64,000 nucleotides of DNA from Crambe crambe (lineage: Eukaryota; Porifera; Demospongiae; Poecilosclerida; Crambeidae). Positions within the stretch are counted from its first letter, which is position 1; every line of letters begins with the position of its first letter. Shown piece by piece: positions 55,726-64,000 of the stretch. Made by a program: the position numbers and the translations under genes. The notes beneath the pieces were generated by a model. It had not been told where the DNA came from, made no database searches, and saw nothing but the letters and a program-made list of their open reading frames with translations. Location: assembly GCA_963924555.1 (NCBI GenBank), contig OZ004582.1, positions 2,914,001-2,978,000 of the forward strand. The letters are read 5' to 3'.

Positions 55726-56142
55726 AATAAAAATGTGAAGTAGGGATGCTATTATAACTGCAGCTTCATTATGAAAACCAAGTACTGCAGCATCGAAGCA
55801 GTATGGCCCAAAAATCTAGCTGGAATATGTATTATAACTGCATGCAAGAGAGTGAACTTAGTGAAGTGACCCTTACCCAACATCAAGTACAAGATACTAT
55901 TCCTACTTCACTCCCTTGGCCCTTGATCATGGGAGTGAAGTAGGAATAGTATCTTGTACTTGATGATGGGTAAGGGTCACTTCACTAAGTTCACTCTCTT
56001 GCATGCAGTTATAATACATATTCCAGCTAGATTTTTGGGCCATACTGCTTCGATGCTGCAGTACTTGGTTTTCATAATGAAGCTGCAGTTATAATAGCAT
56101 CCCTACTTCACATTTTTATTTCGAAGAAATTTTTTGCATTCA
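55704..56142. mobile_element. Nearly perfect 439-bp hairpin (foldback element)
   Basis: Two 212-base arms (55,704-55,915; 55,931-56,142) are reverse complements with, by eye, a single mismatch (acccaaca against its partner from tgatgggt), separated by the 15-base loop ttggcccttgatcat. It starts tgaatgcaaaaaattt. No open frame and no clear flanking duplication. The near identity implies recent formation or ongoing correction between the arms. Confidence 0.92.
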
Positions 56143-57590
56143 CTTGTTTGCATTCTTTTTCTTTGTGATTATGAAAATTGATAGACACTAAAGGCTTCCT
56201 TGATTGAACTAAATTTATTTAATGATCAGTATTTCATTCTGTTCAGGGAGGAGAGTTTGAAGGATGATCATCTGCAGTGTAACGGAGTACTGAAAGGAGT
56301 GAACATTTTAAAAAGTGAACAGCATTAGCTAATTGTTACATATGTGATCACTGAAATAATTATTGAGATGGTACGTATGTCTTGCTTGAGGGAGGAGTAT
56401 GGGGAGTTTATGCATTTGGTGTAGTGATCATAATAGTGGATGCCATCAAATGGCCACATCCTGTGCAGGTGTTATATGAGGAGAACTGCTATTAATTGCC
56501 CCACCCCTTTTATGAGGTAATATCACGAAGATTTTTTTCATACGAGGCTGCAGCACATTATAGATAGCCCAGCTAGATTTTAGGCTATCCCTACTTAACC
56601 TTTTTATTTGAAGAAATTTTTTATGCTCACTTGTTTCTATCCTTTTTCTTAGTGCTTGAAGTTGAATGAGGGAGGCTACAGTACAGTACTATACAAAGTC
56701 AGCTCTACATAAACCTCTTTTGTAGGTACATACAGTGTCTCTGGTTGAAGAATTTGTTTAAGTTTTGTTGATATAAAACTTTACAGCAACAGCAATGTAA
56801 ATGACATGTACACGGCATGGTGAAGTGAGCTGACTACACTACAGCCAAGTACTGGCTATAATGCTACTATAGGATGAGCATCTGTACTGTAATTCAGCAA
56901 GGAGTGACTGGAACATCATCAGATAATGAATGAAGACCTTGGCTATAGCTAAACTTAAGCTTACGTGGCTCCGCCCATAAGCCCCGCCCCCTTCAAAATG
57001 GCGTAGAAAGATTAGCAGCTGTGTTCCGAGTGCTATCGAATAGTGAAGTAGAGCCTTAGTCAAAACTAATAGCAAAAGATCAGCCTCTAGGTGCCGCTCT
57101 AACAGATGGCCAAAGCAGAATTTTGATGACTATAGCCAGTAAGTCGGTACGTCGATCTTATACATTATTATTATTATTATTATTATTATAAAGAAAAAGA
57201 ACGAAAAGTCAATTTTAGAACTCGTTTTTTTCTTATGTTGGCGAATGAATTTTTGGCTTTTGAACATTCTCCTCTCTTCTTTGTAGATATAATAATTCAC
57301 TGTAGCCTTCTGAGAACCTGTAGAGTAAGGGTAGAAGAGAAAGAAGAGTTTTTAGTTTATACTGTCCTATGGACTTTGACCTGCCATCCCTACTTAGAAA
57401 GTGCTACCGCACTCTCTGATAGGGGTGGTTTTCTCAGTGTTGTGACAACAAATATCTGCGCGTGGAAAAATTTTGCTTAGCCACACCCTTTTTGGATCAA
57501 CCGTGCCCACTTGACGCATAAACATAACACACCAATTTATTTATTATGAATATATAAATATTAATCTGATAAGATATTTGATAATTTTAG
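56143..57590. other. Mostly unassigned; older relative of the hairpin end and a (TTA)n run
   Basis: At 56,575-56,640 cagctagattttaggct...ctatccctacttaacctttttatttgaagaaattttttatgctcacttgttt copies, with changes, the outer part of the hairpin and its right flank in order, so an older shortened copy seems present. (TTA)n of about nine units lies at 57,162-57,189. At 57,480-57,510 ccacaccctttttggatcaaccgtgcccac resembles the hAT-type text at 9,940-9,965. No gene recognised. Confidence 0.5.
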
Positions 57591-57755
57591 CCTTCTGGGT
57601 TGTTTCTTAGCAAATAATACAAAAATTTTGAAATATCTTTGGCAATCATTTTTGCCACTCATGGGCTTCTACATCCACCATCCATTGTCGTGAGATGATC
57701 TCGATCTCTAAACATCTTAATGTCTGGATGGTTTTCTGGATAAGCCCCCATGCCA
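57590..57755 (-). pseudogene. Out-of-frame recombinase-like continuation of the zinc-finger gene
   Basis: In another frame just past the stop, minus reads GMGAYPENHPDIKMFRDRDH, LTTMDGGCRSP, then a stop, then AKMIAKDISKFLYYLLRNNP. P..H...K.F...L...DGG....AK.I..DISKFLYY resembles the SAM-like N-terminal helices of tyrosine-recombinase-like proteins in early animals. The zinc-finger gene may therefore be a truncated member of a recombinase-bearing family, with a frameshift near 57,755 and one stop. Confidence 0.4.
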
Positions 57756-58862
57756 CTACTTCGGTGAAGAAGGCTTAAAAATAACTTTCGGTAGCGATTT
57801 CTTGCCACCATCACTGGAGCTAGAAAAGTCTAACTTCTTCTGGCCCAAGACTTTTGGAATGTACCGCTTTGGGGCTAGGGCCGCACTTCTACAATAAAAT
57901 CTTCTCTTAGAAGGAGATAAGTGTGGGTGGTATATCTTGATATGATTTGCCAGTCTTCTTTGCGCCTTTGCCTTGCAGCCAGGAACTGGGCATATTTTGC
58001 TTTTCCTGTACTTCTCTTTCCCCCTAAATTTAGCACATTAGAATCATAAACAAAATCATAAAACGTATGACGGAAAACTTACTTTGAAGACACTTTCAAT
58101 GATATCTTTGTATCATTTTCTATTTCCGATGATTCCTCTTCTTCCGTCAAATTCTAATAGTTATAAAGAAACAAAATTAATAAATTTAAAACTTACAGCA
58201 CACTTATCTTCATCTCCGTAGCTACAGCTATATTCCCTATCAGCATCATAGCTACAACCTTTACCAGCATCATAACTACCAGCGTCATAGCTGCTACCTT
58301 CACCAGCACTATAATCACCTTTATACTTCTTAGTTGTCGAATAACCTTCATCTTCATCCTCATTCACAATTATAATTTCATCACTGCCGTCACCCTCACT
58401 CTCATCTTCATCGCTATCAAATATGATCGATTTCTTCCTCTTTCCTTTACTTTTCTTACAAATACCATCATCACAATCAAAACTTCCATAATACATATCT
58501 CCTAACTTATCATCAACAGAAACATCATCTTCAACATTCAATCCTCTCTCACATTGATCATTATAACCTTCACCACCATAATAAATATAACTCTGTTCTT
58601 CAGCACTAACTTCCTTCCTCTCATTAACTTCATCCAAATAATCACCTTCACCACCACCACAAACATCACCTTTATCATCATCCTCTATATCACTAACTTC
58701 TCGACACAACTCTTCATCAAAAGAATCAAATCCCACTTCCTCTTCACTACTCAGCAACTCACACCGTTTCACTTTCTTTGGTTCCTTCTCCAACAAATGA
58801 AGCAGGTCCTTTGATGACTCACTCAATAAACTCAATTCCTTTGACTCATCCAAAAAACTCAT
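57756..58862 (-). CDS. Acidic protein with a C2H2-like zinc finger, three exons
   Basis: Exons 58,197-58,862, 58,083-58,153 and 57,756-58,023 join in frame with GT...AG introns of 43 and 59 bases to give 334 codons from ATG to TAG. The first 222 residues are strongly acidic and Ser/Tyr/Gly-rich (IIIVNEDEDEGYSTTKKYKG; repeated SYDAG) with a basic patch KKSKGKRKK that could act as a nuclear signal. The third exon encodes CPVPGCKAKAQRRLANHIKI then YH, a C-x4-C-x10-H-x4-H finger, followed by a basic Lys/Ser tail. A nuclear DNA- or RNA-binding role is plausible but unproven. I recall similar fingers in multicopy sponge genes that continue into a tyrosine-recombinase-like part; here such a part seems to follow out of frame at 57,590-57,750. 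Confidence 0.7.
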
Positions 58863-58929
58863 TTTAGAATAAACCTACATTCATAAACTGGATAATTATT
58901 TCGTGCGCGCACGACCAACTATTAATAGC

Positions 58930-61520
58930 TGGTTCAGGAGCTAGAGTGCCTTATCTGTGAGTGGGCCCTGTCGTGATTGCTGGTGACTTCAATGCCCACC
59001 TTGGCACTCTGGGTGGCCCCAAAGGAACTGGTGATCCTAATCAACAGGGCCTCCTCGTCAAGGACCTTGTTGATCGTTGCTCTCTCCATGTAATATCACT
59101 TGCAAACAGGTCGGAAGGTCCTGGCTACACCTATTGGAGGTCTACAAAGGAGACTACGGTGGACTACATCATTGGTAATGTCGATGCAACCAGCTTGCTG
59201 CATCATTGCTTTACACACCCACAGGCCCCACTGAACTCCTCTACCAATCACCGCAGTATTAAACCTCAATTGGCACAAAGCACGGGAATCGAGTGCCCTA
59301 GGTGACTACCAAAATCGTGTGGCCACACTAGTAAACCCTCTCCTGGGTAAGCCCTATGACAATCCTGATTCTCTGGATAATGAAATCAAGGAAGTCACTA
59401 GTAAGATCCTACAAGCAGCCATAGAATGTCTCCCATGCAGGAAGCCACCAAAGAAGAGAGCTAAGTGGTATCAAGATGACACCTTGGGAAGACTTGCCAT
59501 CGAGAAAAAGGCTGCTTGGGATAGATGGAAAGCTGGAGGTAGACCCTTGTCCGGTCCACTCTTTGATGAAAAGTCGAGAAGTAGAGCAGAGTTCAGAAGA
59601 AGGTTATCCTTCTGTCTTGGAGCAGAGGAAAGAAAGAGGCTACAAATCTTTGACAAAAGATTTAAGGAGACGAACCCGTACAGATTTCGATTACCCAAGA
59701 AAAAGAGCCAAGATGGTTCGTCACTTCTGATCAATGACGAAGTTTGCAGTGACCCTGATAAAGTCCTCCATGCATGGTCATCCCACTTCAAATGCCTGTC
59801 TGCTTCGCATGAAGAGGACTTTCCAGTGATCAGTGAGTATAGGAGACTGGTTGAGGAATTCAGCAAACTCTCCTGGGAAAATGATGATGAAGAAATGATC
59901 CTGGATGTTCCTTTCACGCTAGAGGGGTAGTAGGGGGGGCCTGAAGTTGGGTAAGTCTGGAGGACTCGACCACTTACAACCAGAACACCTTCGTTTTGGG
60001 GGTCAATCATTACTGCTTTGGATCCAACAAGTCTGCAACGCTGTGATTTAGTCAGAAGTAGTCCCAGCTACATTTAGTGCTACTCAGACTCCAGCCCATC
60101 CTTACTGAACGAGGAATTCCCCATAGGAGGATTCGTGAAGAACAACTCATGTGTAGATGCCACCTTCTCCACCTTTGAAGCTGTATCCAAGTTTGCACGG
60201 GAAGGAGACACCGCATATCTGTGTTTCTTCGATCTGGGAAGACCTCTGAACCTCACACCATGGAGCGTGGCCTCCTTCAGGGCTCGGTCCTCTCCCCCAC
60301 CCTGTTCCTACAACATCTAGAGAAGAACCAGCTGGGTCCATGTGTGGCTGGGTTATATGCAGGGGGCTTTGCTCATGCAGATGATATTAGGACCTATGTA
60401 CTAGCAGGGACACCCTAGACTCCCAAATTGGAAGAGTGGAGGAGTTTGTAGCCACAAATGCTCTATCCCTGAATGCATCTAAATAGTGATTATCTCATCC
60501 CAGAGAGCTCCTGCTGAGCCAATTTGCACGATCAAGGAACAGGCCCTCCCTCCAGTTGCCTCTGCCAAGTGCCTAGGATATTGGTGGTCCTGGGACCTGT
60601 CAGCAAACAAGTCAATCGACACTGCAATTGGACGGGCAAGAAGTAGCTTCTTTGCATTTGGAGCAATGGGTGGTTTCCAGGGAAAGCTAAATCCTCTCTC
60701 TGGTAGAGCCATCTTCGAAACTTGTGTCGTCCCAGTCCTGCTATTTGGGAGTGAAAACTGGTACTTGACTGAATCTCTATTGGATAAGCTTGAATCTTTC
60801 CAAGCTGAGATCGGCCGTCGAATCTTGAAACTGCCCCGACATCACTCTGGCAGGGCTACTAGACTCACTCTGGAGTGGCCCTCAATGACAGCACGCATAC
60901 TACAGCGGAAACTCCTCTTCATCCAACGTGCATCCACAAATGAAGAGTCCCTCGGTCATCTATTTCTCACTCATCTCATGGGAGACACACCCAGTGAAGT
61001 TCCACTTCAGATCGTAGAGGGGTCCCAGTTTGGTGAAGAAGACCCTAGGGATGATGTGTTCTACAGCTGAGCTGAAGAGTGAAGTGACTAATAGAGACAT
61101 GGAACTGCTACTATCATCCTGTCAAGCACACGAGTACCAGAATAGCAGCTGCGGTTGCTAAGGAGTCTAGCTGGATAAAACTCTGGGATGCAGCCCTGGA
61201 TAGAGGCACAGCCGGCACCACTGCCTTACAGAACCTGTATAGGGAGCTGACCAGGCCCTCATATGGTTCCAGCCCTTGCCCTCGATGTGATGTGTCAGAT
61301 TTGGAGGGCAATTCGTACTTTGAACACTATATCACAACTCACTCCTCCCTCATGAATGTGGACAGGATCCTCTCTGCTCTGTCATCATCAGAACCTGACT
61401 TATCACTTGTTATAAATTTACACCTGAATAGCTTCCCTCAGTCACTTGACATTCTTTTTTCCCCATTTATTTTGCATATGCCCTTTGGGCTTTACATTGC
61501 TTGATTGATTGATTGATTAA
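58930..61520 (+). mobile_element. LINE (non-LTR retrotransposon), 5'-truncated, internally deleted
   Basis: Parts in order: end of an apurinic-type endonuclease (VVIAGDFNAHL, GYTYWRSTKETTVDYI, STNHRSI); a linker open from 59,319 to 59,930 (PCRKPPKKRAKWYQDDTLGR, FCLGAEERKRLQIFDKRF); RT fragments LKLGKSGGLDHLQPEHLRFG, GLLQGSVLSPTLF and AHADDIRT (catalytic ADD); then QALPPVASAKCLGYWW, SGRAIFETCVVPVLLFGSEN and a final finger-like CPRCD...FEHYITTH. Between about 60,060 and 60,260 part of the RT palm is missing: CFFDLG should continue to KAFDSV. The frame changes several times. The 3' end is a (TTGA)n tail at 61,499-61,519, as in some LINE clades. It starts within the AP endonuclease, so about 200 codons or more are absent. 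Clade undecided. Confidence 0.85.
61499..61519 (+). repeat. (TTGA)n LINE tail
   Basis: Four to five ttga units directly after the last LINE coding text. Short tandem tails of this type form during target-primed insertion in several LINE clades, which fixes the 3' end of the element. Confidence 0.8.
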
Positions 61521-61880
61521 TAGACCTCGAACCTTTCATCGAGATTATACTCATTACCCGCTCAATTGATAGTACAACACTAACTATACTACTTATATAA
61601 TATGTACTGCTAAATTATTTGAAGAACTGAATGCAAATACTCACCTTTCATCAGATACAACACATGCAAAGAATAGTCAACACGGACGGACTACTCTAAA
61701 TAACGCACACGCGCATGCGCATTTTACGTACGTGTTAACGAGCCAGATTCAAATCATCAAAATGAAATAGAAGTCAACAACATGAGATAACAACGAATTC
61801 CAGCCCCCATAAGCTGAGAAAAGGTGGCTATTTACCTTTTGCACATCAAAACTTTCCAAATTATCTAAAGTAAAAAAAAA
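61520..61880. other. No gene recognised
   Basis: A/T-rich stretch with acgcacacgcgcatgcgcatt at 61,700-61,722, an alternating purine/pyrimidine run, just before the satellite. Nothing else seen. Confidence 0.4.
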
Positions 61881-63120
61881 TATTTTTCAGTATTTGATAA
61901 CAAAAAGGTCACACCCCAATATTGACTATCTAAGGAAGGGTGGCTATTATGAATACCAAATAAAGCTAACATTGGAGAAAAAATATCACATCAAACAGAT
62001 CATAACAAAAAAGCCACAAAATTTCAGCCCCAATATCAACCCCCATCTAAGTAAAGGTGGCTATATTGAATCCCAAATAAAGCTACCATTGAAGAAAAAC
62101 AAACAAAAAACCAAATTAAACAGATCCTCAGTATCTGAGGATAAATAAAAGGCAACGGCAACCCAATATCAACTCCCATTCTGAGGAGAGATGGACTGAT
62201 ACAAAAAAAATTGGAGAAAAAACCACAATGAACTGATCCTCATTATGTGAGGATAACGAAAAGGCCAAAAGAATTCAATCCCAATATCAACTCCCAATCT
62301 GAGGAAAGGTGGCTATATTTAAATCCTAGAATTGGAGAAAAAAACACATCATACGTATTCCTCAGTATCTGAGGATAACAAAAAAAATCAAGCAAATTTC
62401 AACCCCAATATCAACTCCAATCTGGCTATTTTCGAAATCCCACAATTGAAAAAAACCACATCAAACCTATCCTCAGTATCTGAGGATAACAAAAAAGTCA
62501 AACAAATTTCAACCCCAATATTAACTCCAAAGGTGGTTATTTTTGAAATCCCACAATTGAAAAAAAAAAACCACATCAAACCTATCCTCAGTATCTGAGG
62601 ATAATATAAAAGTCAAACAAATTTCAAATCCAATATTAAGTCAAACAAAATTAATTTCAACCCCTATATTAACTCCAAAGGTGGCTATTTTTGAAATCCC
62701 ACAATTGAAAAAAAAAACCACATCAAACCTATCCTCAGTATCTGAGGATAACAAAAAGTCACAAATTTCAACCCCAATATTAACTCCAAAGGTGGCTATT
62801 TTTGAAATCCCACAATTGACCACGAGAATATCAGCCCCAAACTGAGGAAAGGTGGCTATTTTAAATTCTACATTTGCAGAGAAAAAAACCACATCGAACT
62901 GATCCTCAGCATCTGAGGATAACTAAAAAAGTAATTTCAATGCTAGCCCTACTGTTTAATATAAATTAGGGCCGAATCTGAGGATGATTAAACCTTTTAT
63001 AGTATGATCTGAGGACAAGTGGCTGAAAAATTAAAATTGAACTAGGGCAATCCTATTAAAAGTTTCCTCAATGTCTGAGGATAATTGTAGTAAAAACCCT
63101 AAATTTCTGAGGAAAGGTGG
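61880..63120. repeat. Satellite array, about ten units of 110-170 bp, with a palindromic box
   Basis: Each unit holds caaatttcaaccccaatat[ct]aactcc, ggtggctattt, aaatcccacaattga and accacatcaaac, then the self-complementary box CCTCAGTATCTGAGG. Box positions: 62,126, 62,238 (variant), 62,360, 62,471, 62,586, 62,732, 62,903 and 63,066 (variants). Units are most alike at 62,340-62,820 and decay towards both ends. Open frames across it are by-products of the repeat. Confidence 0.9.
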
Positions 63121-63124
63121 GTAT

Positions 63125-63440
63125 TTTTCTTCAGAAAAAAACAAGCATAACTGGAAGAAATTTTAAACTTTCGAAATTTAAATGGCAGCATCGCTATCCT
63201 CAGTACCTAATCCACCTTCCCCCAAATTTCTGTTCACATACAAAGAAATTTCCTTATATGGAAGAAAATGTTGTGTCTCCATCAATTTTCAGTCTGGCTG
63301 AGTTTGGTGCTCATGTACAGTTACTGACAGTTGGTGTGTGGATGTCAGCCCTGATTGTGTCAGGGTGGATTCCACGTAAGTGCTGTCCAGTGTATGGTGC
63401 TGGACTAGCTTGTGAGGTCTGTGTTTGGTGTGTAGGTCTT
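63125..63440 (+). other. Unassigned stretch between two satellites
   Basis: A plus frame at 63,240-63,460 reads HVQLLTVGVWMSALIVSGWI and CCPVYGAGLACEVCVWCVGL. Hydrophobic and Cys-containing, but its end runs into the next satellite, so I do not call a gene. Confidence 0.3.
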
Positions 63441-64000
63441 ACCTTGTTTGGTTTTCGGACCTAGAACCAGCCTATGATTTGGCTAAGGCTATCAGAGGGG
63501 TGTGGTTACCCTAAGGGTGTATTGAGAGGTTTGGTCCTTCTTATATGATGTTTGTTAGGACTGCTAGGGATCCGTTATTTGGATTGCTAGGTGTATAGGG
63601 CCCTTTTTGTTTGGTTTTCGGACCTAGAACCAGCATGTCTGTAAGGGTTAGCTAAGGCCGCCAGAGAGGGTGTGGTTATCCTTGGGGGTTTATGTAGCAG
63701 TATTCTGACTGCTAGGGGTCCGTTATTCGGATTGCTAGGTGTATAGGACCCTTTTTGTTTGGTTTTCGGACCTAGAACCAGCATATGTCTGTAAGGGTTT
63801 GGCTAAGGCTGCCAGAGAGGGTGTGGTTATCCTTGGGGGTTTATGTGGCAGTATTCTGACTGCTAGGGATCCGTTATTCGGATTGCTAGGTGTATAGGGC
63901 CCTGTTTGTTTGGTTTTCGGACCTAGAACCAGCAATGTAGGTAAGGGTTTGGCTAAGGCCGCCAGAGGGGATGTGGTTATCTTAGGGGCTATGTGTGGTA
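63440..64000. repeat. Satellite-like tandem repeat, unit about 150 bp, running off the window
   Basis: The string gttttcggacctagaaccag starts units at 63,451, 63,614, 63,762 and 63,913. Each continues with gtaagggtt(t)ggctaagg, gagggtgtggttatcc, gactgctaggg[ag]tccgttatt and ggattgctaggtgtataggg. Four partial or full units lie in the window and the array continues past 64,000. Parts (gctaagg...gagagggtgtggt, ctaggtgta[ct]aggg) match the 55-kb satellite in the same order. Confidence 0.88.

Noticed and set aside
58554-58814. Plus-strand frame rich in Thr and Ile opposite the zinc-finger gene
   Set aside because: Shadow of the acidic minus-strand exon, which has splice borders and a conserved downstream finger.
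62388-62892. Minus-strand frames with NCGISKIATFGVNIGVEI
   Set aside because: They are readings of the 110-170-bp satellite, not a gene.

Overview
The window reads as 64 kb of A+T-rich animal DNA with short introns, dense nested mobile elements and many gene fragments of types I associate with demosponges and cnidarians (MULE, KDZ-like, tnp2-like, Crypton, IS3EU, SWIM-YqaJ). My best guess is a demosponge such as an Amphimedon relative. That rests on family recognition and not on a diagnostic marker. I see no rRNA gene, no canonical tRNA gene, no CRISPR array and no bacterial operon.

Layout. 0-6 kb: a dead MULE transposase, a 30-bp Pro-rich minisatellite and a multi-exon ubiquitin-specific-protease-like gene on the minus strand. 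7.7-8.9 kb: a broken SWIM/YqaJ-type gene. About 9.9-14.7 kb: a nest in which a hAT element appears to hold a Crypton-like recombinase remnant, a short palindromic MITE and a 678-bp Pack-type element carrying a RecQ-like helicase scrap. 15-24 kb: Gypsy fossils mixed with fragments of uncharacterised high-copy families. 24.4-28 kb: a pogo-like element, KDZ and Cys-rich fragments, and two tRNA-derived SINE copies in a tandem duplication.

31,124-39,228 is the best-defined mobile element: 29-bp perfect terminal inverted repeats starting TAT, a 6-bp target duplication (CTTCCA), mirrored subterminal motifs, an IS3EU-type DDE transposase, and a divergently placed HECT-type E3 ubiquitin ligase gene with a UBX-like segment. 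It sits inside an older Gypsy fossil.

40-49 kb: minisatellites, a Ser/Pro-repeat tnp2-like gene and a 4.5-kb imperfect palindrome. 52-55 kb: a Penelope-like element, then a satellite. 55.7-56.1 kb: a nearly perfect 439-bp hairpin. 57.7-58.9 kb: a three-exon gene for an acidic zinc-finger protein, the cleanest coding unit in the window. 58.9-61.5 kb: a 5'-truncated LINE ending in (TTGA)n. 61.9-64 kb: two more satellites.

How the parts relate: the likely host coding content is small (USP-like gene, perhaps the zinc-finger gene). Most of the rest records successive insertions, some of which can be ordered by nesting. All calls come from reading the sequence and remembering protein families. No database search was run.
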